Positions 55,139 through 64,000 of a stretch of 64,000 nucleotides of DNA are shown one piece after another. The translations under genes were made by a program, and so were the position numbers. This stretch comes from Prevotella sp. Its GTDB lineage: Bacteria; Bacteroidota; Bacteroidia; Bacteroidales; Bacteroidaceae. The notes under the pieces are model-generated. The model saw only the letters and a list, made by a program, of their open reading frames with translations, was not told where the DNA came from and made no database searches. The stretch lies in NCBI GenBank assembly GCA_022773825.1, contig JALFOF010000009.1:1-64000 (forward strand), read 5' to 3'. Positions within the stretch are counted from its first letter, which is position 1; the number at the start of each line of letters is the position of its first letter.

Positions 55139-56389
55139 TTACTTGAATTCTTTTTTGAACTTCTCCACGAGGTCAAGTTTCTCCCATGTGAACAGTTCCA
55201 CCTCTATTTCCTTTGTCTGGTGGTATGCGGAGGTAAAGGTTTTCTTTATTGTGTGTGGCATACGCCCTACGTGTCCGTAGGCTGCTGTCTCCACGTACAT
55301 GGGCTGACGGAGCTTCAGTGTGCGTTCTATTGCCTTGGGACGGAAGTCAAACAGTGTCTTGAGCTTGGCGGCAATTTCGCCGTCTGTCATCCCGACATGG
55401 CTCTTGCCGTAGGTGTTTACGTATATGCTGACGGGTTCTGCCACGCCTATTGCGTAGCTCAGCTGTACCAGTATCTCGTCTGCCACGCCTGCTGCCACGA
55501 GGTTTTTGGCTACGTAACGTGCCGCGTAGGCTGCTGAGCGGTCCACCTTTGAGGGGTCTTTGCCGGAGAAGGCTCCGCCGCCGTGCGCGCCACGACCGCC
55601 GTAGGTGTCCACTATTATCTTGCGTCCCGTCAGTCCGGTGTCGCCGTGTGGGCCGCCGATGACGAACTTTCCCGTGGGGTTGACGAAGTATTTTATGTCG
55701 TCGTTGAAGAGTTTCAGCATCTTTTCGTCCTGCAACTGTGCCTTGACGCGTGGTATGAGAATGTTTATCACGTCCTCCTTGATTTTTGCCAGCATGGGTT
55801 CGTCGGCGTCAAACTCGTCGTGCTGTGTTGATACTACTATGGTGTCAATGCGCTGTGGCACGCCGTTGTCGCTGTATTCCACTGTCACCTGCGACTTGGA
55901 GTCTGGTCTGAGGTATGTCATCACTTTGCCCTCGCGTCGTATGTCGGCAAGGGTTTTCATCAGCAGGTGTGCCAAATCCAGCGTCACTGGTATGTATCGG
56001 TCGGTCTCGTTGGTGGCGTAGCCGAACATCATGCCTTGGTCTCCGGCTCCCTGTTGTTCCTCTTCCGCCCTTGACACGCCTCGGTTGATGTCCTGGCTCT
56101 GCTCGTGTATGGCTGAGAGTATGCCGCAGGAATTGCCGTCGAACTGGTATTCGGACTTGGTGTAGCCTATGCGGTTGATTGTTCTGCGTGCTATGGTTTG
56201 CAGGTCAATGTATGCCTCGGATGTTACTTCGCCCATGAGCACCACCTGTCCCGTGGTCACGAAGGTTTCTATTGCGCAGTGTGACTTGCTGTCGTATGCG
56301 AGGAACTGGTCCAGTAGTGCGTCGCTAATCTGGTCGGCCACCTTGTCTGGGTGGCCTTCTGAAACTGATTCTGAGGTGAAAAGGTACAT
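55139..56389 (-). CDS. metK: S-adenosylmethionine synthetase
   Basis: [59 protein letters not shown]. Confidence 0.97.
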   Translation of the reverse strand: MYLFTSESVSEGHPDKVADQISDALLDQFLAYDSKSHCAIETFVTTGQVVLMGEVTSEAYIDLQTIARRTINRIGYTKSEYQFDGNSCGILSAIHEQSQDINRGVSRAEEEQQGAGDQGMMFGYATNETDRYIPVTLDLAHLLMKTLADIRREGKVMTYLRPDSKSQVTVEYSDNGVPQRIDTIVVSTQHDEFDADEPMLAKIKEDVINILIPRVKAQLQDEKMLKLFNDDIKYFVNPTGKFVIGGPHGDTGLTGRKIIVDTYGGRGAHGGGAFSGKDPSKVDRSAAYAARYVAKNLVAAGVADEILVQLSYAIGVAEPVSIYVNTYGKSHVGMTDGEIAAKLKTLFDFRPKAIERTLKLRQPMYVETAAYGHVGRMPHTIKKTFTSAYHQTKEIEVELFTWEKLDLVEKFKKEFK

Positions 56390-56533
56390 GATGTTGTGGT
56401 TTGTAAGGCGGCTTTGCGGGAACCGTGTGTTGTTTTTGTTGTCTTATAATCGGAGAATCCCACATAAGCGACAATGTAGCTCATGCGGGATTCGGCCTGT
56501 TTCGTTGCTTTTCTGCGCAATAAGGGTGTTTGC

Positions 56534-56803
56534 TTACTTACGCAGACCGAGAGCCTTGATGATGGCACGGTAGCGGTTGATGTCGCGGTTGTAGAGGTAA
56601 TCAAGGAGTGCGCGGCGCTTGCCTACGAGCTGTGTGAGGCTGCGTGCTGTCTTGAAATCCTTGTGATTACTCTTCAAGTGCTCCGTGAGGTGCTTGATGC
56701 GGAAGGTGAAAAGAGCAATCTGGCTCTCTGCTGAGCCTGTGTCTGTTGCTGACTTGCCGTACTGTCCAAAGATCTCAGTCTTCTTTGTGCTGTCTAAATA
56801 CAT
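56534..56803 (-). CDS. rpsO: 30S ribosomal protein S15
   Basis: MYLDSTKKTEIFGQYGKSATDTGSAESQIALFTFRIKHLTEHLKSNHKDF; YLYNRDINRYRAIIKALGLRK. Confidence 0.97.
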   Translation of the reverse strand: MYLDSTKKTEIFGQYGKSATDTGSAESQIALFTFRIKHLTEHLKSNHKDFKTARSLTQLVGKRRALLDYLYNRDINRYRAIIKALGLRK

Positions 56804-56927
56804 GATGTTGTTGGTGTGGTTGATGGTTAGTTCTTGACTATTACATCCTTCTGATGAGCGGTGCCCCAACCACTTAATTGCACTGTCATCACCCGAATGC
56901 AGCTTTGCCTTTCGTGCTAAGCGGGTG

Positions 56928-56935
56928 CAAAATTA
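56928..56935 (-). promoter_or_regulatory. -7 element TAATTTTG for rpsO
   Basis: Reverse complement GTAGTAATTTTGCACCC. Confidence 0.5.
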
Positions 56936-57122
56936 CTACATTTTTCTGGAATACGGAAACTTTTGCTATGGCAAGGAAGTGTAGTTAAATATTTTTAACA
57001 AGAAATCACTCGGGAAGACTAATAGCGTGGGCAAGTGGGAGTTAGGGAACTGCTGTGGGAGAGTGTTTTTGTATCGTTGACGGTTGTTTGCCGGCGTGTC
57101 GGTGTGTGGTGGCGCGGGTTGT

Positions 57123-57207
57123 GTAAAAGCATAGAGATTACCGTGCAATAGCTATGCTTTTACATTGTGATAGCTATGCTTTTACTTTGTAATCGCATTG
57201 CTTTTGT
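57123..57207. repeat. 22-bp-period palindromic repeat array 6 (4 units), overlapping the 3' end of the nucleosidase CDS
   Basis: GTAAAAGCATAGAGATTAC|CGT|GCAATAGCTATGCTTTTAC|ATT|GTGATAGCTATGCTTTTAC|TTT|GTAATCGCATTGCTTTTGT. Confidence 0.96.
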
Positions 57208-57922
57208 TTTTCACGAGTTCTTCCACTATCTTTGCGTTGGCTTCCATCAGTGCTGTTGAGGCGCGGCGCAGGTTGGTTTGGAAGGTTTCCATGTCGTCGG
57301 TTTCGGCGTCGCGCAGGTTTGTCACTGCTTTCACAAGGAGCAGTGGAGTGGAGAAGAGGCTGCAGACGAAGCCTACCGCCGCGCCTTCCATCTCTTTCAG
57401 TCGTCCGCCGTTTTGGTCTATTATGGCTTCTTCTTCCGCCGTCATGTCGAAGGAGGAGCCTGTCGTCACCTTGCCCGTCGCCATGCCGAGGCGTTGCGCG
57501 AGGGCTGCCGTGCCCTGCCATACGGGGTAGTTGCCGAGCCCTTGTGTGGCCCATTCGTTGTCGCCGGGCACGCGGCGGTCGTGGAACATCACGCCGCTGC
57601 CGAGATATACGCGCCCCACCTCCGCGCCGTACCGTTGCCATGCGCCGCAGGTGCCGCTGCTGATTACAATGTCGGGGCGCAGGCGTTCTATGGCTGCCAT
57701 GGTGGTGATGGCGGCTGCCTCGCAGCCTATGAGGTCGCGGTCATGCTGCCTTCCGTTGTGTACCACGTATATTTCCGCCTCGCCCACGGTGCCGCGGTAG
57801 AGCTGGCAGGGCAGGGGAGCGAAGAAGTCGGGGGCGTGGCGGAGCGCGAAGTGTTCTGTCAGCGGTTGTGCCTCGGCACGCATCGCTATGATGTAGCATA
57901 TCTTTTTCATCGGTGTCGTCAT
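57182..57922 (-). CDS. 5'-methylthioadenosine/S-adenosylhomocysteine nucleosidase-like (PNP/UDP phosphorylase superfamily)
   Basis: KICYIIAMRAEAQPLTEHF; ISSGTCGAW; GGRLKEMEGAAVGFVC; LVKAVTNLRD. Confidence 0.83.
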   Translation of the reverse strand: MTTPMKKICYIIAMRAEAQPLTEHFALRHAPDFFAPLPCQLYRGTVGEAEIYVVHNGRQHDRDLIGCEAAAITTMAAIERLRPDIVISSGTCGAWQRYGAEVGRVYLGSGVMFHDRRVPGDNEWATQGLGNYPVWQGTAALAQRLGMATGKVTTGSSFDMTAEEEAIIDQNGGRLKEMEGAAVGFVCSLFSTPLLLVKAVTNLRDAETDDMETFQTNLRRASTALMEANAKIVEELVKNKSNAITK

Positions 57923-57985
57923 TGGTTTCTATGCCCGGCGTAAGGCTTGTGGGGCGTCGGTGCGCTACGTTGGCATCGCTGTTTG

Positions 57986-58016
57986 CAAAGGTACTGCTTT
58001 TTCTTTGATTGTGCAA
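57986..58016 (-). promoter_or_regulatory. Bacteroidota-type promoter (TTGC-N19-TACCTTTG, minus strand) for the nucleosidase gene
   Basis: Reverse complement TTGCACAATCAAAGAAAAAGCAGTACCTTTG. Confidence 0.65.
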
Positions 58017-58106
58017 GCGTGTCTGACGTTTATCTGTCGCGCGCGCACTTATAATAACTTGTAGTGGCGTGGCATGGTGTTATGGCGGCGTGTGGGTGCA
58101 AAAAAA

Positions 58107-58161
58107 TCCTCGCCCCATGGTGACGGCATCGTGTTTGTAGTGCCGTGCATGTGGCGAGGAC
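58107..58161 (-). terminator. Terminator hairpin downstream of ORF 58221-58889
   Basis: GTCCTCGCCA...GGCGAGGATTTTTTT on the minus strand with nested ACGGCA/TGCCGT. Confidence 0.75.
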
Positions 58162-58220
58162 TAACATTATCCTATTTATCCATTACCTTGTTTCTCTGTG
58201 TTGTACCATTTTTCGTGGCG

Positions 58221-58889
58221 TTATCGGCGTGCCCCGCGGTGCTTGTGCTGCCTTGGCTGTTGCCACTTCTGTGGCTGCTGGCGCTGTGTGGCGAGCTTTT
58301 CGAGGTACTCTATGTACTTCTCGTCGCCGAGGAGGGTGCGCAGTTCTGAGCGATAGCCTTTCATAAAGGCCTGTATCTTCTCTCTGTTCTCTTTCTGCTT
58401 TGCCATGAACTGCTGGCGCTGTGCTTTGCGGTCGTCAGCTTTTGCGGCGGCGTCCTTCTGCGCGTTGCCCTTCTCTTCCTTCTTGATCTTCTTCTTGTCG
58501 GACTTCTTGTCCTTCTTGTCAGCTGTCGCGGGAGCCGCTGGTGCCTCTGCCTTTGCCGGGCGCATGGCTTGCAGCATCTCACGCATCTCGCCTGCCTTCT
58601 TGCGTTTCAGCTCTTTTACGGCCTGCACTTTCGTGCTGTCAAGGCCTATGGAGCGTATGGCTTGCATATTGATAACCATGTCGCTCATGCCCTGTCGCTG
58701 CGTTTTCTGCTTCATTTGGCGTGCCATTGGCATCTGGCGGCGGCACTGGCTGCCTGCGTTAGTTTGGCAAGGTGTGCCGCAGCACTCTTGTTTCGGTTTA
58801 TCCTGGCACGCTTTGTCGCAGTTGGCGGGCTGCGCTGACGTTGCAAGGGTCATGGTGGCGCACATAAGCGCGATGATAATCTTCTTCAT
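58221..58889 (-). CDS. Secreted, Lys/Arg/Gln-rich, Cys-containing hypothetical protein
   Basis: MKKIIIALMCATMTLATSAQ signal; NCDKACQDKPKQECCGTPCQ Cys cluster; helical charged domain. Confidence 0.75.
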   Translation of the reverse strand: MKKIIIALMCATMTLATSAQPANCDKACQDKPKQECCGTPCQTNAGSQCRRQMPMARQMKQKTQRQGMSDMVINMQAIRSIGLDSTKVQAVKELKRKKAGEMREMLQAMRPAKAEAPAAPATADKKDKKSDKKKIKKEEKGNAQKDAAAKADDRKAQRQQFMAKQKENREKIQAFMKGYRSELRTLLGDEKYIEYLEKLATQRQQPQKWQQPRQHKHRGARR

Positions 58890-59012
58890 AGTCGTATGCG
58901 TTTTCTTGTTTTGGGGTTATTGTAAGCGTTGTGTTCTCAGAACGTTCTGACTATATGACGCGCGGTGTCGCGAAAGGTTTAAGGTGGTTTCAATATTTAA
59001 CACACAAAAAAA

Positions 59013-59042
59013 GACCCACCTACAATCACTTGCGAGTGGGTC
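59013..59042 (-). terminator. Terminator of the pectate lyase gene
   Basis: Minus strand GACCCACTCGCAAGTGATTGTAGGTGGGTCTTTTTTT. Confidence 0.85.
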
Positions 59043-59122
59043 CACATGTTGTGTACAACTAATGTAATTGATGTTAATTACATTCTTCTAAAAATAGCGT
59101 TTGTCGTATTTTGTGTGACTTT

Positions 59123-61513
59123 CTATTGTGCTATGAATGTCTTTCCGCTCTTTATGTACAGCTGTCCCTTGGCAATGTTGGTGACTTTCCTGCCTGACAG
59201 GTCATATACGGCGTCGCTGTCGCCCTTCGCCGCCGCTTTGATGCCGTCGGCAGCCGTTGCGCTTCGCTTCACGGTTACGCCGGTAAAGTACACGGAGTAG
59301 CCTACGTTGCGGAAGAGGTAGAAAGAGGTTGCGCCTTCGAGGGCGGCGGGTACCGTGATGGTCAGTGCCTCCTCGGTGTTCTTCAGCGTGCTGTTGACGC
59401 TGGCGAGGGCTGCGCCCGCGGGGTCACCATATATGCTGATGCCGTATGGTTTCTCTGCTGTCGGTGTGGAGGTGGCGTAACACGTCAGCGTGATTTTGTC
59501 GCCTGCCTTCAGCGGCGCGTTGAGGTTGATGAGTGCATACTTGGTGCTTGTGGCGCTGGCATTGCCGTCGAGCTTCATGCCGTAGCCGGTGCTGGAGTGC
59601 TGGCTCGCCTCTATCTTCGCCACATTGCCGTAGGTGAACGTTCCGCCGGTGGTGGCAATGGGGTCGCTGTAGTTCTGTGCTACGCCGTCAACTTCTGCCG
59701 CTTGTACTGGTCCGGACACGCTGAAGCTGTACATTGTGGCAGCGTCAGCGTCGCCAGGCTCTGACGGCTCTTCCGGGTCGGGGTCTGTTCCCGGTTCCGG
59801 GTCAGGCTCCTCGGGGGTGTCTCCGCCAGTGGTGATGCCGCCATAGATGCCTATAAGCGTCGGGGTGTAGGCGTTGATGGCTGCGGAGAGTGCCTCTATC
59901 ACAGCGTCGTTGCTGTCTTCGCTGCTGTCGAAAGTCCATGAGAAGTCGCCGTGTTGGCATCGCCCTGCGCCGAGGTTGCCCTGTACTATGCCTGGCACAT
60001 CGTTGGCATTGTCAATGGTGTAGTTGGAATACATCAGCGAGGGGTCGGTGTCGAAGTTGCTGTATGTGTCGCCTCCGAGCAGTGCCGTTACCGTCGCGGG
60101 TACTTTCTCGTCCTTGCTTGCCGCCACGTAGGCATCGAAGTGCGTGCCGTAGGTGGCGTGTCCCTCCACGTATGGCTCAAAGCTCTTCTGTCCGCTCATC
60201 ACGTTTCCGTAGGCTTTGATGATGCCTCCGTCCTCGCCTGAGAACGTGCCTTTGGTGTCATCGCTGCTGCCTACGCCGTTGTTTATGTCGGAACCCTGCT
60301 TTGAAATGAGCATGGGGTACTTGCAGTTGCGGAAGAAGTTATTCTCAGCGAATACGTCTGAGCCCGTGGTAGCGCCGATGCCGTACTTGGAGTTGCCATC
60401 GTAGTAGTTGTTATACACGTGCACTGACATGGTGCGGATGCGGGGATGACGGGAGTCGGAGTGGTCGAACCAGTTGTGATGGTACGTGATATAGTTCGGT
60501 CCCGTTTCGGAAGTCATGCCGCAGAGGCTTGCCTTTCCGCTGTCCCAGAGGTGGTTGTACGACATGGTCGTGTACTTTGAGTCACCCTTTATATCGAGTG
60601 TTCCGTCGCCTTTCTTCTGGTCTGACTCACTTCCTGGTTTGCCATAGAAGAGGTCGAGGTTGTGTATCCAGAGGTTGGTGTTGTCTGTGTCCATTGACAC
60701 GGCGTCGTCCATGCACCACATAATGGCGAAGTTGCGCAACTCAACGGAGCACGCGTTGCGCAGCAGGAAGCCGAAACCGTGTATCGTTGCGTCGTTGCCT
60801 ATGCCCTCAATGGTTATGTTCAGTTCTGAGTAAGCGTTCTTTCCCTTTATCTGCAGACCCTCGGCGGAGCTGGAGAAGGAGTCCATATCGGCAGCCCTCA
60901 GAGTGCCGATGATGCGGAAGGCGATAGGTGTAGTGTCGTAACCCTTCTGGTATGCGTCGATGATAGCTTGGAAACCGGTGCACTCTGTGATGTTGGTGTC
61001 CTTGGAACCAGTCTTCACCGTGGTGGTGATGGTCTTGGCATTGCTTGCCGTTACGTATATCACCTTGGCGTTATCCTTCAGCGTTCCGTCGTTTTTGTAT
61101 GCGCCAACGCCGTCGGAAGGATTGAAAGTGGAGGACGCTGTCTTAAAGTGCGCGAAGCCACCGCGGTCGTGTGGCGCCGCCGTGAAGGCTTCTGTCTCTG
61201 TCGCGTCGGCAGTGATTTCGGTGCCGTCCTGCACGGGTACCACCTTGAACCTGTACTGTCCTGCCTTCAGTCCCACGGCGTCAGCACGCCCGTAGGTGGG
61301 ATATTCCCTTACGAGTTCTGTGTCCAGTTTGGTCCATGTCGTCTCTGCGGTGCTCTGAACGTACACGTTGTACGTCAGTCCTTCTGCCTTAGTCCATGTC
61401 ACGTAGCCGCTTTCAAACCAGCCATTGGCAGCTGTTACCGCTACGGCGGCACTGGCTGTGGAGCTCGTTATGGCGAGTATCATGGTGGCGATATAGAGTA
61501 ATAGTTTTCTCAT
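59123..61513 (-). CDS. Secreted pectate lyase-like (PL1-type beta-helix) with T9SS-like C-terminus
   Basis: WCMDDAVSMDTDNTNLWIHNLDLFYG; HHNWFDHSDSRHPRIRTMSVHVYNNYYDG; C-terminus YDLSGRKVTNIAKGQLYIKSGKTFIAQ. Confidence 0.9.
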   Translation of the reverse strand: MRKLLLYIATMILAITSSTASAAVAVTAANGWFESGYVTWTKAEGLTYNVYVQSTAETTWTKLDTELVREYPTYGRADAVGLKAGQYRFKVVPVQDGTEITADATETEAFTAAPHDRGGFAHFKTASSTFNPSDGVGAYKNDGTLKDNAKVIYVTASNAKTITTTVKTGSKDTNITECTGFQAIIDAYQKGYDTTPIAFRIIGTLRAADMDSFSSSAEGLQIKGKNAYSELNITIEGIGNDATIHGFGFLLRNACSVELRNFAIMWCMDDAVSMDTDNTNLWIHNLDLFYGKPGSESDQKKGDGTLDIKGDSKYTTMSYNHLWDSGKASLCGMTSETGPNYITYHHNWFDHSDSRHPRIRTMSVHVYNNYYDGNSKYGIGATTGSDVFAENNFFRNCKYPMLISKQGSDINNGVGSSDDTKGTFSGEDGGIIKAYGNVMSGQKSFEPYVEGHATYGTHFDAYVAASKDEKVPATVTALLGGDTYSNFDTDPSLMYSNYTIDNANDVPGIVQGNLGAGRCQHGDFSWTFDSSEDSNDAVIEALSAAINAYTPTLIGIYGGITTGGDTPEEPDPEPGTDPDPEEPSEPGDADAATMYSFSVSGPVQAAEVDGVAQNYSDPIATTGGTFTYGNVAKIEASQHSSTGYGMKLDGNASATSTKYALINLNAPLKAGDKITLTCYATSTPTAEKPYGISIYGDPAGAALASVNSTLKNTEEALTITVPAALEGATSFYLFRNVGYSVYFTGVTVKRSATAADGIKAAAKGDSDAVYDLSGRKVTNIAKGQLYIKSGKTFIAQ

Positions 61514-61573
61514 TTAGTCTGTTTTAGTTGTTAGTAGAATGTAGTGGTGTGATTATTGGTGTGATTTCGTATC

Positions 61574-61615
61574 GGTAAAACGGAGGGTTAGCGCGTCGCT
61601 AACTCCCGTTTTACC
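61574..61615. terminator. Terminator downstream of asnS
   Basis: GGTAAAACGGAGGGTTAGCG-CG-TCGCTAACTCCCGTTTTACC. Confidence 0.85.
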
Positions 61616-61622
61616 GTGTATT

Positions 61623-63041
61623 TTAGAACTCAGCGTTGTTCGGTGTGCGTGGGAATGGTATCACGTCGCGTATGTTCTGCATACCAGTCACGAAGAGAAT
61701 GAGGCGCTCAAAGCCCAGTCCGAAGCCGGCATGTGGGCATGAACCGTACCTGCGGGTATCGAGATACCATGCCATATCCTTCATCGGGATGTTGCGAGCC
61801 TCTATCTCTCCCATCAGTTTGTCATAGCTCTCCTCGCGCACTGAGCCGCCTATTATCTCGCCAATCTGCGGGAACAGCACGTCGGTGCCTTGCACTGTCT
61901 GTCCGCTCTTGCCGTTATAACCAGACTCTTCCTCGTCAATCTTCATGTAAAAGGCCTTTATTGCCTTCGGATAGTTGGTCATAATGACGGGTTTTTTGAA
62001 GTATTCTTCCACCAGATAGCGTTCATGTTCGGAAGCGAGGTCGTCGCCCCATTCGCACGGGAACTCAAACTTCTTGCCGTTCTTGATGGCTTCTTGCAGT
62101 ATGCGGATGCCCTCAGTGTATGGCAGGCGCACAAATTCCGCGTCGAGAATGCCACGCAAACGCTCCAGCAGTCCTTTGTCAATCATCTTGTTAAGGAACT
62201 CGAGATCGTCCTTACAGTTGTCCAATGCCCACCTTACGCAGTACTTAATGAAGTCTTCTTCGAGGTCCATCAGCTCGTCAAGGTCCATGAATGCCACCTC
62301 AGGCTCTATCATCCAGAACTCCGCAAGGTGCCTTGGCGTGTTGGAATTTTCCGCGCGGAACGTTGGTCCGAAGGTGTAAATGGCGCCGAGTGCCGTAGCT
62401 CCCAGCTCGCCTTCCAGCTGTCCTGACACGGTGAGGGAGGTCTGTTTGCCGAAGAAATCGTCGGAATAGTCTATCTTTCCATCCTCGTTCTTCTTCAGGT
62501 CGTACAGGTTTTTCGTCGTAACCTGGAACATCTGGCCCGCGCCCTCGCAGTCACTGGCGGTTATTAGCGGTGTGTGGAAGTAGAAATATCCATGCTCATG
62601 GAAGTAGGTGTGTATCGCCATCGCCATGTTGTGGCGTATTCTCATCACTGCTCCGAATGTGTTTGTGCGCAGACGGAGGTGCGCATACTGCCTCATGTAT
62701 TCGAAGGACTGTCCTTTTTTCTGCATGGGGTAGTCGTTACCGCACAGTCCGTATATCTCTATCTCTGTGGCCTGAATCTCTGACTCCTGCCCTTTGCCGA
62801 GGCTTTCCACCAGTGTTCCCTTTACGTGGATGCAGGAACCGGTCGTTATCTGCTTCAGCGTCTCCGCGTCAAACTTGCCCGGGTCCACCACCACCTGTAT
62901 GTTTTTGATGGTAGAGCCGTCGTTTAGTGCGATGAAGTCCACTGCTTTGCTTGAGCGGTGGGTGCGCACCCATCCTCTGACGTCTATCTCCTTGCCGAAG
63001 TCTTTCTGTGCAAGTGCGTCAATTATCTTTGTTCTTTTCAT
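61623..63041 (-). CDS. asnS: Asparaginyl-tRNA synthetase
   Basis: [60 protein letters not shown]. Confidence 0.96.
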   Translation of the reverse strand: MKRTKIIDALAQKDFGKEIDVRGWVRTHRSSKAVDFIALNDGSTIKNIQVVVDPGKFDAETLKQITTGSCIHVKGTLVESLGKGQESEIQATEIEIYGLCGNDYPMQKKGQSFEYMRQYAHLRLRTNTFGAVMRIRHNMAMAIHTYFHEHGYFYFHTPLITASDCEGAGQMFQVTTKNLYDLKKNEDGKIDYSDDFFGKQTSLTVSGQLEGELGATALGAIYTFGPTFRAENSNTPRHLAEFWMIEPEVAFMDLDELMDLEEDFIKYCVRWALDNCKDDLEFLNKMIDKGLLERLRGILDAEFVRLPYTEGIRILQEAIKNGKKFEFPCEWGDDLASEHERYLVEEYFKKPVIMTNYPKAIKAFYMKIDEEESGYNGKSGQTVQGTDVLFPQIGEIIGGSVREESYDKLMGEIEARNIPMKDMAWYLDTRRYGSCPHAGFGLGFERLILFVTGMQNIRDVIPFPRTPNNAEF

Positions 63042-63112
63042 TGAAAGGAAGCCTTATTGTGTTAGTCTTGTGTCGCCGTATATATTATATATAATAAGGT
63101 GTGCCACCGTTA

Positions 63113-64000
63113 TTACTCAAAAGCACCCATGCGGAGCATATCCACTTCCTGCTCTGTCAGGAAGCGCCAGTCGCCGCGGCGCAGGTTTTTCTTTGTGAGA
63201 CCTGCAAACTGTACGCGGTCGAGTTTTATGACACGGTAGCCGAGGCTCTCAAATATTCGGCGCACGATGCGGTTCTTTCCTGAGTGAATCTCTATGCCCA
63301 CCTGCTTTTTGTCGGTTTCATGAGCGTAGTCTATGGCATCAGCCTTTATCTCACCGTCATCGAGTGTTATGCCTTCCGCTATCTGTCTCAAGTCGTTGAG
63401 TGTCACGTTCTTGTCGAGATATACATGATACACCTTCTTCTTCAGGAACTTCGGGTGCGTCAATTTGGAAGCCAGGTCACCGTCGTTTGTGAGCAACAGC
63501 ACGCCCGTTGTGTTGCGGTCCAGTCGTCCTACGGGGTATATGCGCTCGCGGCATGCGTTTTTCACGAGGTCCATCACGGTGTGACGCTGCTGTGGGTCAT
63601 CGCTTGTCGTCACGCAATCCTTTGGCTTGTTCAGCAATACGTACACCTTCTTCTCCAGTGCTACCGGCTGGTCGTGGAACTTAACCTCGTCTGTCCGCAT
63701 TATCTTAGTGCCGAGTTCGGTCACCACTTTGCCGTTTACGGTCACTACGCCTGCCTCTATGAAGTCGTCCGCCTCTCGTCTGCTGCATACTCCAGCGTTA
63801 GCGAGGAACTTGTTAAGGCGTACCGGCTGTGTCGGGTCTATGTTGTTTTCGTTATACTCTATGCGTTTCTTCATGGAGTATTTCGCGTTCGGGTCATAGC
63901 CGGCGCTACGCTGTCTGAAGCCGTAACCGCCACGATTGTTGTTGTATCCGCCACGGTTATTGTTGTATCCGCCACGGTTGTTGTTGTATCCGCCGCGGTT
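63113..64000 (-). CDS. rluB: RluB-type 23S rRNA pseudouridine synthase with N-terminal RGGYNNN repeat extension; 5' end truncated by the window
   Basis: RLNKFLANAGVCSRREADDFIEAG (S4); YPVGRLDRNTTGVLLLTNDGDL; reading frame stays open through 64000 (NRGGYNNNRGGYNNNRGGYNNNRGGYGFRQRSAGYDPNAKYSM). Confidence 0.9.
   Translation of the reverse strand, partial: NRGGYNNNRGGYNNNRGGYNNNRGGYGFRQRSAGYDPNAKYSMKKRIEYNENNIDPTQPVRLNKFLANAGVCSRREADDFIEAGVVTVNGKVVTELGTKIMRTDEVKFHDQPVALEKKVYVLLNKPKDCVTTSDDPQQRHTVMDLVKNACRERIYPVGRLDRNTTGVLLLTNDGDLASKLTHPKFLKKKVYHVYLDKNVTLNDLRQIAEGITLDDGEIKADAIDYAHETDKKQVGIEIHSGKNRIVRRIFESLGYRVIKLDRVQFAGLTKKNLRRGDWRFLTEQEVDMLRMGAFE
63922..64000 (-). repeat. 21-bp coding tandem repeat (RGGYNNN)
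   Basis: Four consecutive cgtggcggatacaacaacaac-type units on the minus strand. Confidence 0.93.

Noticed and set aside
54334-55176. 280-aa ORF overlapping the DUF4271-like gene
   Set aside because: Same strand but different frame, Arg/His-rich translation; the 54351-55130 frame gives a sensible membrane protein.

Overview
This window is a contiguous piece of a Bacteroidota chromosome. It looks Prevotella-like, judging from T9SS-type C-termini, TTTG-N19/20-TAnnTTTG promoters, a fused MurF-Alr, and the order of housekeeping genes. Contents include: a secreted surface protein followed by a small peptide gene; an Na+ symporter; a surface-glycan locus (VanZ, several glycosyltransferases, two tandem paralogous DUF6080-like membrane proteins, a Wzx flippase) that converges on a LicD/epimerase/IspD-TarI-like cassette; ackA-pta; cdaA-folP; an N-acyl-ornithine carbamoyltransferase; hsp20; a PorY-like histidine kinase; pectin-degradation enzymes (GH105, GH2, PL1-like); murF-alr; holB-ricT-gldH-porX-tsaE; trxA; a PorW/SprE-like lipoprotein; aroA; tRNA-Pro and tRNA-Gln; a CCA-adding enzyme; rlpA; a PurH carrying only the cyclohydrolase domain, then mreBCD-mrdA; tyrS-yidD-rnpA-hemD-DUF4271-metK; rpsO; asnS; and an rluB-like gene with an RGG-repeat extension. 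The most unusual signal is non-coding. Six intergenic arrays, one every ~6-11 kb, are built from a 19-bp quasi-palindromic unit (consensus GYAAAAGCATAGCGATTRC) at a strict 22-bp period. They lie at gene 3' ends and usually switch from direct to inverted orientation inside the array, giving perfect or near-perfect 19-bp inverted pairs with 3-nt loops. Unrelated repeat classes also occur: a 22-bp C-rich tandem leader, AACCTCC-type inverted repeats, AACTAAAC octamers, and a long mreB-mreC hairpin. Some of these have entered coding sequences. All assignments come from reading the sequence and family memory; no searches were run.
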